A stretch of 64,000 nucleotides of DNA. It comes from Acidimicrobiaceae bacterium (GTDB taxonomy: Bacteria; Actinomycetota; Acidimicrobiia; Acidimicrobiales; RAAP-2). Position 1 is the first letter of the stretch; each line of letters begins with the position of its first letter. Shown here in pieces: positions 25,296 through 33,732 of this stretch. Both the position numbers and the translations under genes were made by a program. The stretch covers positions 1 through 64,000 of the forward strand of contig PKYK01000024.1 of assembly GCA_003133665.1 (NCBI GenBank). Direction: 5' to 3'. The notes under the pieces are model-generated. The model searched no databases. It was not told the DNA's origin and saw only the letters and a list, made by a program, of their open reading frames with translations.

Positions 25296-26147
25296 TTAAT
25301 GGAAAAGTCTGGAATAGATTTCGCGAGTCGCCGTCGAACGGTTGAGCGTGTAGAAGTGGAGACCCGGCGCATGGGCGCCGAGAAGGGCCTCGGCGAGCTC
25401 TGCGGCGGCGTCGATGCCTTCAGCGCGTACCGCCAACGGACCACCGCGTTGGTTGGCCGCTTCGAGTCGGGCAATGAGTCCAGCGGGAACCCGCCCACCC
25501 ATCTGGGCCATCCGTTCGATTCCCGACAGTGTGGTGACGGGCATGATGCCCGGCAGCACCGGCTTGGTGACGCCGAGGGCCGCCAGATCCTCAACCAGTC
25601 GGGTCCACTCGTCGACCTCGAAGAAGAACTGCGTGACGGCGAAGTCCGCCGCCCGCAACTTCTGAGCGAGGAAGCGCCGATCCGACGCGAGGTCGGGGGA
25701 ACGGGGGTGACCTTGGGGGTGCGCCGCCACACCAATGGAGAAGTCGCCCACCTCGCGAGCGAGTTCCACCAGGTCGATGGCGTGGCTGAACTCGGAAGCA
25801 ACGAGATCGGGTTCTTCGGGAATATCGCCCCCGAGGGCCATGACGTTCTCCACGCCCGCGTCACGGTAGTTCGCAAGTATCTCGCGCATCTCGGCGCGGC
25901 TGTGGCCGACGCAGATGAGATGCGCCATCGCCGTTAGCCGACCGGCGCGCTGAATCTGGGTGACGAGGTCGAACGTGCGCTGGCGCGACTCGCGCCCGCC
26001 CCGGTAGGTGACCGACACGAAAGAGGGATGCAGTGGTTCGAGTTCCCTGAGCGTGGTCGTCAGGACAGCGCTCTCCGCGTCGGACTTGGGCGGGAAGAAC
26101 TCAAAGGAACGGGTGATGCCCGCCGCAAGCAGCGCGTCGATTCGCAC
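25296..26147 (-). CDS. metF: Methylenetetrahydrofolate reductase
   Basis: A (beta/alpha)8 flavoenzyme of 283 residues from GTG 26145-26147 (VRIDALLAAG). Visible are SFEFFPPKSD with the catalytic Glu, SVTYRGG, MAHLICVG, ALGGDIP, and the FAD/folate segment FAVTQFFFEVDEW with PGIMPVTT. It reduces 5,10-methylene-THF to 5-methyl-THF for methionine synthesis. The start lies 4 bases after the cupin stop, so folD-cupin-metF act as a unit with purH. The longer frame reads into the cupin gene and is rejected. Confidence 0.92.
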   Translation of the reverse strand: MRIDALLAAGITRSFEFFPPKSDAESAVLTTTLRELEPLHPSFVSVTYRGGRESRQRTFDLVTQIQRAGRLTAMAHLICVGHSRAEMREILANYRDAGVENVMALGGDIPEEPDLVASEFSHAIDLVELAREVGDFSIGVAAHPQGHPRSPDLASDRRFLAQKLRAADFAVTQFFFEVDEWTRLVEDLAALGVTKPVLPGIMPVTTLSGIERMAQMGGRVPAGLIARLEAANQRGGPLAVRAEGIDAAAELAEALLGAHAPGLHFYTLNRSTATREIYSRLFH

Positions 26148-26151
26148 GGAA

Positions 26152-26523
26152 CTAGTTGGCGCGGCCGAAATCGTCTTCGAGGCGAACGATGTCGTCCTCA
26201 CCGAAGTAGGTGCCGTACTGCACTTCGATGAAGATCACGGGAGTCGTGCCGCGATTCTCGCAGCGATGCGCCTGACCCAGGTGCACGTCGATGCTCTCGC
26301 CCGGACCGACCTCGTGCTCCACCCCGTCGAGCACCACGGTCGCGTGACCACTGACGAAGAACCAGTGCTCGGCGCGCTTGGCGTGTTGCTGGTAGCTCAG
26401 GCGCTTGCCCGGCGCGACCACGATGCGCTTGACCTTGTGGTCGAACATGTCGTCGTCGAGCACGGTGAAGTTGCCCCACGGCCGTTCGTCGAACTCGCGG
26501 CCCTTATCATCTTTCGTTATCAT
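26152..26523 (-). CDS. Cupin protein of the mannose-6-phosphate isomerase type II class
   Basis: A 123-residue single cupin: ERPWGNFTVLDDD, KRIVVAPGKRLSYQQHAKRAEHWFFVSGHATVVLDG, then GESIDVHLGQAHRCEN. The H-x-H/E metal set (QQHAKRAEHW) and PWG motif match the C-terminal sugar-binding domain of bacterial phosphomannose isomerase/GDP-mannose pyrophosphorylase. A stand-alone copy may isomerise or sense a sugar phosphate. The ATG overlaps the folD stop (ATGA), so it is coupled to folate genes, an unexpected place for a sugar enzyme. Confidence 0.78.
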   Translation of the reverse strand: MITKDDKGREFDERPWGNFTVLDDDMFDHKVKRIVVAPGKRLSYQQHAKRAEHWFFVSGHATVVLDGVEHEVGPGESIDVHLGQAHRCENRGTTPVIFIEVQYGTYFGEDDIVRLEDDFGRAN

Positions 26524-27374
26524 CGAACCTTCTCTGCGGCCAGCACGGCGTTGCGCAATAGCATTGCACGAGTCATGGGTCCGACGCCACCGATGCGCGG
26601 TGTGATCCACCGCGCGACCGCGGCGACATCGTCGGCGACGTCGCTCATCAACTTCTTGCCCGACCAACTCGTTCCCGCACCCACGACCGCAGCGCCCGGC
26701 CTCACCATGTCGGCGGTGACGAGACCCGCGACGCCGGCGGCGGCGACGATGACGTCGGCCTGACGAGTCAGCCTGGCCATGTCGTCGACTCCCGTGTGCA
26801 CGACCGTGACGGCCGCGTTGCAGCCGGGGCGGCGCATCGCGAGCAGGAGCGCAAGAGGTCTGCCAATGGTGAGACCCCGTCCGATGATCACCACGTGCTT
26901 CCCCTCGACGGGCACCTGGTAGGCCGCGAGCAACTCAACGATGCCGGCCGGCGTACAGGGCAGCGGGCCCGGAGCGCCCATCACCAGGCGACCGAGATTC
27001 GTCGGGTGCAGTCCGTCGACGTCCTTCGCCGGATCGATGCGCAGGAGGATCTGTTCCTCGTTGATCCCCGCGGGCAAAGGAAGCTGCACCAGGATCGAGT
27101 GCACGAGCGGATCCTCGTTGAACCGGTCGATGAGCACTTCGACGTCGGCCTGGGTCGCTCCCGAGCCCAGGTGCTCGTGGAACGAGGAAATACCGACCTC
27201 TTCGCAGTCGGCATGCTTCATCGCCACGTACTTCGCACTCGGGCCATCGTCGCCCACGAGCACGGTCCCGAGACCCACCGGTCGCCCGGCGGCGGCGAGG
27301 CGAGCGGCCCGGTCGGCGAGTTCCATCTTGATGCGACCGGCGACACGTTCACCGTCGAGTAGTTCTGCGGTCAT
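26520..27374 (-). CDS. folD: Bifunctional methylenetetrahydrofolate dehydrogenase/cyclohydrolase
   Basis: A 284-residue FolD. Motifs: YVAMKHADCEEVGI with the catalytic Tyr-x3-Lys, VQLPLPAGINEEQIL, PAKDVDGLHP, CTPAGIVELL, and the NADP loop VVIIGRGLTIGRPLAL (usual GRSxxVGxP, so Ser is Gly here). It interconverts 5,10-methylene-THF and 10-formyl-THF, feeding the neighbouring purH and metF. The ATG at 27372-27374 has AGGAGCG upstream, 7 bases after the purH stop. Confidence 0.95.
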   Translation of the reverse strand: MTAELLDGERVAGRIKMELADRAARLAAAGRPVGLGTVLVGDDGPSAKYVAMKHADCEEVGISSFHEHLGSGATQADVEVLIDRFNEDPLVHSILVQLPLPAGINEEQILLRIDPAKDVDGLHPTNLGRLVMGAPGPLPCTPAGIVELLAAYQVPVEGKHVVIIGRGLTIGRPLALLLAMRRPGCNAAVTVVHTGVDDMARLTRQADVIVAAAGVAGLVTADMVRPGAAVVGAGTSWSGKKLMSDVADDVAAVARWITPRIGGVGPMTRAMLLRNAVLAAEKVR

Positions 27375-27381
27375 GACGCTC

Positions 27382-28923
27382 CTAATGACGGAAGTGACGC
27401 TCACCGGTGAGCATCATCACGATTCCCGCGGCGTTGGCCGCATCGATTACCTCTTGGTCGCGCACCGAGCCTCCGGGTTGCACGACGGCCGTGACTCCCG
27501 CCGCCGTGAGCGATTCGAGGCCATCGGCGAATGGGAAGAACGCGTCCGACGCGGCGGAGGCCCCTTGCGCGAGTTCCCCGGCCTTGGACGTCGCGATGCC
27601 GGCCGCCACGACCCGCGACTGCTGGCCCGCGCCGACGCCCACGGCCACGCCGTCGCGAGCGATGACGATGGCGTTCGAGGTCGTTCGCGCGCAGACGCGC
27701 CACGCGATCTGAAGGTCCAGGAGCTGCTGGGCCGAGGGCGTGGCGTCGGTGACGCAACGCCATTCATTGACCGGCACCATGAGTTGGTCGGCGTCTTGGA
27801 CCAGGGCCGTGTCACCCAACGTGCGCACCGAAAGCCCGAGCGGCTCGGGGCTCGGGGCACTCAGGAGGCGCGTCGCCTTGCGACGGGCGACCAGCGTCTC
27901 GATCGCGGCCTCGTCGAACGACGACGCGATGATGACGTCGGCCTGGGGTCCCGCGGCGATGAACGTCGCCAGCTCCGCGTCGACGTTCCCCCCGATTGCC
28001 ACGATGCCCCCGAAGGCACTCTGAGGGTCAGCCGCGAGCGCCTTGGCGAAGGCGACGCTGAGCGACGAGCCGAGGGCGGCACCCGAGGCGTTGGCGTGCT
28101 TGATGATGGCCACCGACGAGAAACCGGGTGCGTCATCGACAAGTTCGTGCACGAGGCGCCAAGCGGCGTCGGCGTCGAAGATATTGAGGTACGACAAGGC
28201 CGATCCCGCGTGCTGCACGACACCGTCCCACCACGGAGTGCTGCCCGCGAAACGGTAGCGTGCACCGATCTGGTGGGGGTTCTCGCCGTAACGAACGACG
28301 TCGGCCCGCTCCAAGGTGAGGTGCAGCGTAGGCGGCACAATCGCGTCGGTGGCCGATGGCGCTTCGCCAAAGGTTCCGCCCATGTCGAGCCAGCGCACGA
28401 TCTGGGCATCGTAGGCCGCCGTATGGGCGAACGCCGCTCGGGCCAACGCGTGGCGGGTCGAATGGGACAACGAACCCGTTCTCGTCAGCTCATCGAGCAC
28501 CGCTGAGTACTGGCTCGGGCTCGTCACGACGCCGACGTGCTGGTGATTCTTCGCCGCGGCGCGCACCATGGTCGGTCCCCCGATGTCGATGAGTTCAACC
28601 GACGGATCCGAGGAGAAGGGGTAGAGGTTACAGACCACCAGGTCGATGGCCGTGATGCCGTGCTGGGCGAGAGCGGCGACGTGGTCGGCCTTGGTGCGGT
28701 CGGCCAGGATGCCGGCGTGGATGCCTGGGTGCAGCGTCTTCACCCGCCCATCGAGCATTTCGGGGAAACCCGTGACGTCCGCGACATCCACGTGGGAGAT
28801 ACCGGCCTCGCGCAACGCTTTGGCCGTCCCGCCCGACGCGATGAGTTCGACGCCGTGCGTCTCGAGACCCTTGGCGAACTCGACCAACCCAGTCTTGTCC
28901 CACACACTGAGCAGTGCTCGCAT
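27382..28923 (-). CDS. purH: Bifunctional AICAR formyltransferase/IMP cyclohydrolase
   Basis: 513 residues from the second of two close ATGs (28921-28923), chosen because AAAGGA lies 6 bases before it. The N-terminal IMP cyclohydrolase domain is typical: ALLSVWDKTGLVEFAKGL, IASGGTAKALREAG, VTGFPEMLDGRVKTLHP, VVCNLYPF. The C-terminal formyltransferase domain holds RYGENPHQIGA and IKHANASGAALG with the catalytic Lys-His pair. It completes the last two steps of IMP synthesis using 10-formyl-THF from FolD. Confidence 0.96.
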   Translation of the reverse strand: MRALLSVWDKTGLVEFAKGLETHGVELIASGGTAKALREAGISHVDVADVTGFPEMLDGRVKTLHPGIHAGILADRTKADHVAALAQHGITAIDLVVCNLYPFSSDPSVELIDIGGPTMVRAAAKNHQHVGVVTSPSQYSAVLDELTRTGSLSHSTRHALARAAFAHTAAYDAQIVRWLDMGGTFGEAPSATDAIVPPTLHLTLERADVVRYGENPHQIGARYRFAGSTPWWDGVVQHAGSALSYLNIFDADAAWRLVHELVDDAPGFSSVAIIKHANASGAALGSSLSVAFAKALAADPQSAFGGIVAIGGNVDAELATFIAAGPQADVIIASSFDEAAIETLVARRKATRLLSAPSPEPLGLSVRTLGDTALVQDADQLMVPVNEWRCVTDATPSAQQLLDLQIAWRVCARTTSNAIVIARDGVAVGVGAGQQSRVVAAGIATSKAGELAQGASAASDAFFPFADGLESLTAAGVTAVVQPGGSVRDQEVIDAANAAGIVMMLTGERHFRH

Positions 28924-29149
28924 TGTCATTCCTTTGCTAGGACCTTCGGAACCGTCAGCCATCAGATGCCTCCGGGAACTCCCAACCTTACCGAACTCGG
29001 GCAATTTCCACCGTGGGCTAACCCACCATCCACGTGGCGGAACGTCCGTCCATGGCGACCACCCGCCGCGTGCGCCAAAGACTGCCGCGGCACAAGACAG
29101 CCAATCCGCGCCCTCGCGCCACGCGCTCCAGAAAGAGTCCCGCCGACCC

Positions 29150-29560
29150 TCAGTACGAAAGGACCCACCAGCGCGATGAATCCCCCCACGTGCCCGGAGC
29201 CGCGTACAGGCGGGTGTAGACCAACCGGCCGTGGCGGCTCTTCAGTGACGTGGCGCTGAAGACGAGGGGGCGCCGGTGGAAGTGGCCGGCCACACACGTC
29301 GGGGCACAGTCGTTCCAGTAGAGAAACCCGTGGCCGCTCGACGTGGCCCTCCCCCAGTTCGACCATCTGATGTCCGAGACGTAGCGATTCGCGTCCGCGC
29401 ACGCGATGATGAGAGTGGCCGGGCGCACCCGCGGCTTCGATCCGCAGTCCACGATGGCGGCGCCACTCGTGGTGGTCGCCGAGGCGGCCCCAGGCAGCGA
29501 GGGCGCGAGCAGCAGCACCATGATCAACGGCAGGAATCTGCGCCACACCAGTCGATTCAT
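29150..29560 (-). CDS. Small secreted actinobacterial protein, function unknown
   Basis: 136 residues from ATG 29558-29560. A signal peptide (NRLVWRRFLPLIMVLLLAPS, cleavage near ASA) is followed by a domain found in many actinobacteria as a hypothetical exported protein: AAIVDCGSKPRVRPATLIIACADANRYV spans the first part, then WSNWG and GFLYWNDCAPTCVAGHFHRRPLVF. Four Cys (DCG, ACAD, NDC, TCVAG) suggest two disulfides. It sits between purN and purH on the same strand with gaps of about 50 and 230 bases, so it may have its own promoter. No function is known to me. Confidence 0.65.
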   Translation of the reverse strand: MNRLVWRRFLPLIMVLLLAPSLPGAASATTTSGAAIVDCGSKPRVRPATLIIACADANRYVSDIRWSNWGRATSSGHGFLYWNDCAPTCVAGHFHRRPLVFSATSLKSRHGRLVYTRLYAAPGTWGDSSRWWVLSY

Positions 29561-29609
29561 AACACAGGTCGAGCGGGAGTCACCGCGGCGCTCTTGGGGA
29601 ACCACCCGC

Positions 29610-30218
29610 TCAGGAACGGGTGAGGGTACTCGGTTCATTCCCTTCGCGGAGTGCCTCGATGGCATCCCTCACGACTCGTGGATACAGTTCGCGTTCCACC
29701 TCCTTGATCCGTTCATGGAGGGTCGCCTCGTCGTCGGTGCCAAGGACTTCAACGCGCACCTGCGCGAGGATCGGACCGGCGTCGAGTTCCTCGGTGGCGA
29801 TGTGCACGGTGCAGCCGGTTTCCGACGCGCCCGCCTCGACCGCCTGGCGCACGGCATGCCAGCCCTTGAAAAGGGGCAGGAGGCTGGGGTGCGTGTTGAG
29901 GACCCTGCCGGGGAACGCCTCGTGAAACTCCTTGGTGGTTATCGTGCCAAAGCCGGCCATCGCCACGAGATCAATCGCCCGGGACGACAGTTCACGGGCC
30001 AGCGTGCGCGAGTACTCCGTTCGATCGAACTCCGGTGAGAAGCCGCCGAAGGCGGCCCGGTCGACGAGCAGGACTTCGATGTTGGCCTTCGCGGCGACGT
30101 CCAGCGCGCGGCACGGCCTATCGGACGCCACCAGTGCAATGTCGAGGCCGCGCTCGATCATCGCCTCGAGAATCGTGCCCGAACCCGAAACCAGTACGCA
30201 GAGTCGAACCTGCCCCAA
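29610..30218 (-). CDS. purN: Phosphoribosylglycinamide formyltransferase
   Basis: A 202-residue GAR transformylase: CVLVSGSGTILEAMIE for phosphate binding, MAGFGTITTKEF, then VLNTHPSLLPLFKG with the catalytic Asn-x-His and TEELDAGPILAQ with the catalytic Asp. It uses 10-formyl-THF to formylate glycinamide ribonucleotide. The start appears to be TTG 30218, 4 bases beyond the sucD stop. An intact active site despite the rare start argues that it is functional. Confidence 0.92.
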   Translation of the reverse strand: MGQVRLCVLVSGSGTILEAMIERGLDIALVASDRPCRALDVAAKANIEVLLVDRAAFGGFSPEFDRTEYSRTLARELSSRAIDLVAMAGFGTITTKEFHEAFPGRVLNTHPSLLPLFKGWHAVRQAVEAGASETGCTVHIATEELDAGPILAQVRVEVLGTDDEATLHERIKEVERELYPRVVRDAIEALREGNEPSTLTRS

Positions 30219-30222
30219 GGCT

Positions 30223-31107
30223 CTAGAGGCCCTTGACGATCTCGACCATCTTCTGACCGGCCTCGGTGGGGTTCAGGCACACATGCACACCCGCTGCACG
30301 CAGCGCGTCCATTTTCGCCTGGGCGGTGCCCTTGGAACCCGAGATAATCGCCCCCGCGTGACCCATCTTGCGTCCCGGAGGGGCCGTCACGCCCGCGATG
30401 TAGGAGACCACGGGCTTGGTCATGTTGTGCTTGATCCACTCGGCGGCGCGCTCTTCTTCGGAGCCACCGATCTCGCCGATCATCATCACGGCCTTGGTCT
30501 CGGGGTCGGCCTGGAAGGCCGCGAGACAGTCGATGAAGTTGGTCCCGGGCACCGGGTCGCCACCGATCCCCACGCACGTCGTCTGGCCGATGCCCTGCTG
30601 GCTCAGTTCGTGCAGGGCCTGGTAGGTCAACGTACCGGAACGTGACACGATGCCGACCGGGCCGCCGGCCAACGCGATGTCGCCCGACGTGATGCCGATG
30701 TTGCACTTGCCGGGGCTGATGATGCCGGGGCAGTTCGGTCCGAGGAGACGCACGCCGGGGAACTCCTCCACGAGACGGTTGAACGTCACGGCCTCGTCGT
30801 GAGCGGGGATCCCCTCGGTGATGCAAACAATGAACGTGATGCCGCCCGCGGCCGCTTCGAGAATGGCCTCCGATGCGAATTTCGGCGGAACCACGATGAA
30901 AGAAGCGGTGGCGCCGGTCGCCTCGACGGCTTCCTTCACCGTGTTGAACACGGGGATACCGTCGACGTCGGTACCGCCCTTGCCCGGCGTCACGCCGCCC
31001 ACGACCTTCGTGCCGTAGTCACGGTTGCGTAGCCCGTGGAAACGGCCCTGACTGCCGGTCAGGCCCTGGACGATGACCTTGGTGTTTTCGTCTACAAAGA
31101 TGCTCAT
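30223..31107 (-). CDS. sucD: Succinyl-CoA ligase alpha subunit
   Basis: A 294-residue CoA-binding subunit: [23 protein letters not shown] opening (residues 11-33), the segment [16 protein letters not shown], and the phospho-His in [13 protein letters not shown] near residue 246. With SucC it makes ATP or GTP from succinyl-CoA. It lies 9 bases after sucC, so the pair is an operon. Neighbours purN and the B12 protein share the strand. Confidence 0.96.
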   Translation of the reverse strand: MSIFVDENTKVIVQGLTGSQGRFHGLRNRDYGTKVVGGVTPGKGGTDVDGIPVFNTVKEAVEATGATASFIVVPPKFASEAILEAAAGGITFIVCITEGIPAHDEAVTFNRLVEEFPGVRLLGPNCPGIISPGKCNIGITSGDIALAGGPVGIVSRSGTLTYQALHELSQQGIGQTTCVGIGGDPVPGTNFIDCLAAFQADPETKAVMMIGEIGGSEEERAAEWIKHNMTKPVVSYIAGVTAPPGRKMGHAGAIISGSKGTAQAKMDALRAAGVHVCLNPTEAGQKMVEIVKGL

Positions 31108-31116
31108 GACTATTCC

Positions 31117-32259
31117 TTATGCGTTCGCGAAGGCGACGACCCGGCGGGCCGCGTCCAACATGGTTGGTTCAGTGATAAGTGTTGCGCTGAGGTGAGGCGC
31201 CAGGATGGCACGTCCCTCGACCGCGTTCGTCCCGTCGAGACGCAAGACGATGGGCGAACTGATCTTCACGCGCTCCAGCGCCTCGAGCACGCCCTTGGCG
31301 ACCTCGTCCACGCGGGTGATGCCGCCGAAGATGTTGACGAAGATGGCCTTCACCTTGGGATCGGAGTTGATCACCTCGAGCGCGGCGGCCATGACGTCAG
31401 CGTTGGCGCCTCCGCCGATGTCGAGGAAGTTGGCCGCGGTGCCACCGACCTGATTCACGACGTCGAGGGTGGACATCGCCAAACCGGCGCCGTTGGCGAT
31501 GATGCCCACCGTGCCGTCGAGGCCGATGTAGTTGAGGCCCCTCTCCTTGGCCATCTTCTCGCGAGGGTCATCGGTTTCGGTGGCGCGGAACTCCTCCCAC
31601 TCGGGGTGGCGGAACGACGCATTCTCGTCGAGCGTGACCTTGGCGTCGAGCGCGTGGACCCGGTTGTCGGGCGTCAGGATCAGGGGGTTGACCTCGGCGA
31701 GGTCGCAGTCCCCCTTCGTGTAGCAGTCGTAGAGCTTCACCAGCAGCTCGGCCGTCTGTTCGCGGGCGGCCTCGTCGAGTTCGGCCTCGTTCACCCAGCG
31801 TCGGGCGGTCGCGAGATCGAGTCCCCGAACGGGGTCGATGGAAAGAAAGGCAATGGCGTCAGGATTCTCCTCCGCCACGACCTCGATCTCGACGCCACCC
31901 TGGGCGCTCAGCATGCCCAGGTGCGTCTTGTTCGGACGGTCCAACGTGAACGAGGCGTAGTACTCCTTGGCGATGTCGCTCGAACGCTCGATCCAGAGTC
32001 GCCGCACGATGTGGCCCTTGATGTCGAGGCCGAGGATGTTGCCGGCGTGCAGTCGAACCTCATCGACGTCATTGGCCAGTTTCACGCCGCCGGCCTTGCC
32101 CCGGCCGCCGACCTTCACCTGGGCCTTGACGACGACGGGGTAACCCACGCGCTCGGCCACGGCCACGGCCTCTTCCACGGTGTCGGCGATGTCACCCGGG
32201 GACACCGCGATTCCGAAGCGGGCGAAGTACTGCTTTCCCTGGTACTCGAAGAGATCCAT
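31117..32259 (-). CDS. sucC: Succinyl-CoA ligase beta subunit
   Basis: A 380-residue ATP-grasp protein. The opening DLFEYQGKQYFARFGIAVSPG is characteristic; VVVKAQVKVGGRGKAGGVKLA carries the nucleotide loop, CDLAEVNPLIL the Mg-binding residues, and FLDIGGGANADVM and FVNIFGGITRVDEVAKG the interface with SucD. It catalyses substrate-level phosphorylation in the TCA cycle. It follows the B12-binding gene, consistent with succinyl-CoA arriving from methylmalonyl-CoA. Confidence 0.96.
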   Translation of the reverse strand: MDLFEYQGKQYFARFGIAVSPGDIADTVEEAVAVAERVGYPVVVKAQVKVGGRGKAGGVKLANDVDEVRLHAGNILGLDIKGHIVRRLWIERSSDIAKEYYASFTLDRPNKTHLGMLSAQGGVEIEVVAEENPDAIAFLSIDPVRGLDLATARRWVNEAELDEAAREQTAELLVKLYDCYTKGDCDLAEVNPLILTPDNRVHALDAKVTLDENASFRHPEWEEFRATETDDPREKMAKERGLNYIGLDGTVGIIANGAGLAMSTLDVVNQVGGTAANFLDIGGGANADVMAAALEVINSDPKVKAIFVNIFGGITRVDEVAKGVLEALERVKISSPIVLRLDGTNAVEGRAILAPHLSATLITEPTMLDAARRVVAFANA

Positions 32260-32321
32260 TGACGTCTACTTTCATTTCATGCGTTGTCTCGCGACAACCT
32301 AATTGGATTACAGCTCTCGAA

Positions 32322-32732
32322 CTACAGCGCGTGTTCGCGCGAGTCGAGCGCCGACTCAAGCCACGTGCCAATCGCGCCGAGCGACGCCCCAGGGGTGAAG
32401 ACGCGCGCGACGCCGGCCGCTTCCAGCGACGCGACATCGCCATCGGGAATGATGCCGCCCACGACGAGCAGCACGTCCTCGCGGCCGGCCGCCTTCAGGA
32501 GATCAACGACGCGCGGGACCAGTACGAGGTGGGCCCCCGACAGCAGCGACAGGCCCAACGCGTCCGCGTCCTCTTGGATCACCGCGTGGACGATCTGCTC
32601 GGGCGTCTGGTGCAGACCCGTGTAGACGACCTCAAAACCGGCGTCACGAAGGGCGCGAGCGATCACTTTGGCCCCCCGATCGTGGCCGTCAAGGCCGGGC
32701 TTGGCGACTACGACTCGATACGTGCGCTCCAT
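32322..32732 (-). CDS. Stand-alone cobalamin-binding domain of methylmalonyl-CoA mutase type
   Basis: 136 residues from ATG 32730-32732. [22 protein letters not shown] carries the D-x-H-x2-G lower-ligand motif, then [11 protein letters not shown] and [19 protein letters not shown], the full Rossmann B12 domain of the mutase. The catalytic TIM-barrel half is not here, so it must pair with a separate large subunit, as in archaeal and some actinobacterial split mutases. Placement before sucCD fits conversion of propionyl-derived methylmalonyl-CoA to succinyl-CoA. Confidence 0.88.
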   Translation of the reverse strand: MERTYRVVVAKPGLDGHDRGAKVIARALRDAGFEVVYTGLHQTPEQIVHAVIQEDADALGLSLLSGAHLVLVPRVVDLLKAAGREDVLLVVGGIIPDGDVASLEAAGVARVFTPGASLGAIGTWLESALDSREHAL

Positions 32733-32826
32733 CGGAAGTCCAGCATAGAGCCCCAATTACACACCAGAATTCGGGTGCGGCGCCGCTGGAGAGGTGAAAG
32801 AAATGTCCCGAGTAGCGTGAAGGTTC

Positions 32827-33732
32827 GTGACGGAGATTTCGACACCCAGCCGTGGCACCGTGCGTGCCTTGGTCTCGGCGATGCGCCCCAAGCAGTGGCT
32901 GAAGAACGGACTGATCGGCGTCGCCCCCGCGGCGGCCGGAACGCTCACCCACGCCGACGTGATGCGCCACACGGCGGCGGCCTTCCTCGCATTCTGCGCG
33001 TTGGCGTCGGGCCTCTACATCTTCAACGACCTGCGCGACGCCGAAGCCGACCGGCAGCATCCCGTGAAGCGCCATCGCGCCATCGCCGCGAGTCAACTCT
33101 CGACCGGACTCGCGATCAGCAGCGCCATGGTCCTGTTCCTGATCGCCTTCGCGATACCCTTCGCCCTCTGGCACCCGCAGGGACTCTTCCTGGTCCTCGG
33201 CCTCTACCTCGTCATCTCGCTGGCGTACTCTTTTGGCGTGAAGAACATACCCATCATCGAGATGGGCTCGGTGGCGAGCGGCTTCTTCTTGCGCGCCTAC
33301 GCGGGCGCCGCGGCATCACACATCTTCGTATCGACGTGGTTCCTCGTGGTGATCTCCTTCGGCGCGCTCTTCCTCGTCGTCGGCAAGCGCTCGAGCGAGC
33401 TCAGCAAGGTCGGGGCCGGAATCACGCGGCGCGTGCTGAACGACTACACCCCGGAATTCCTGCATTCAATACTGACCCTCAGTGCCACCGTGGTCGTCAC
33501 CGGCTACTGCCTCTGGGCCTTTGACACCTCGTCGACCGGCCTGTCGTCAAGCCATCACTACACGGTGCCGATCCGGCTCAGTGTGGTGCCGGTCGTCTTC
33601 GCGGTCCTGTTCATCATGCGCTCGGCCGAGGCCGGCAAGGGCGCGGCCCCCGACGAGCTCTTGTACCACGACCGCACCGTCCAGGCCCTGGCCGTGATCT
33701 GGGCACTGCTCCTCGCCGTCGGTGTCTACTGA
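32827..33732 (+). CDS. ubiA: Decaprenyl-phosphate phosphoribosyltransferase-like UbiA protein
   Basis: A 301-residue membrane prenyltransferase with about nine helices. The first Asp-rich motif NDLRDAEADRQHPVKRHR and the stretch SLAYSFGVKNIPIIEMG fit the DPPR-synthase branch of UbiA (Rv3806c type), which transfers phosphoribose to decaprenyl phosphate. The identification gains from context: it overlaps dprE1 (TGATG), which acts on the dephosphorylated product. GTG start at 32827. It commits ribose to arabinan synthesis for the envelope. Confidence 0.88.
   Translation: MTEISTPSRGTVRALVSAMRPKQWLKNGLIGVAPAAAGTLTHADVMRHTAAAFLAFCALASGLYIFNDLRDAEADRQHPVKRHRAIAASQLSTGLAISSAMVLFLIAFAIPFALWHPQGLFLVLGLYLVISLAYSFGVKNIPIIEMGSVASGFFLRAYAGAAASHIFVSTWFLVVISFGALFLVVGKRSSELSKVGAGITRRVLNDYTPEFLHSILTLSATVVVTGYCLWAFDTSSTGLSSSHHYTVPIRLSVVPVVFAVLFIMRSAEAGKGAAPDELLYHDRTVQALAVIWALLLAVGVY

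Noticed and set aside
26941..28506. Plus-strand frame of 521 codons
   Set aside because: Antisense shadow of folD and purH; high-GC DNA leaves such frames open.
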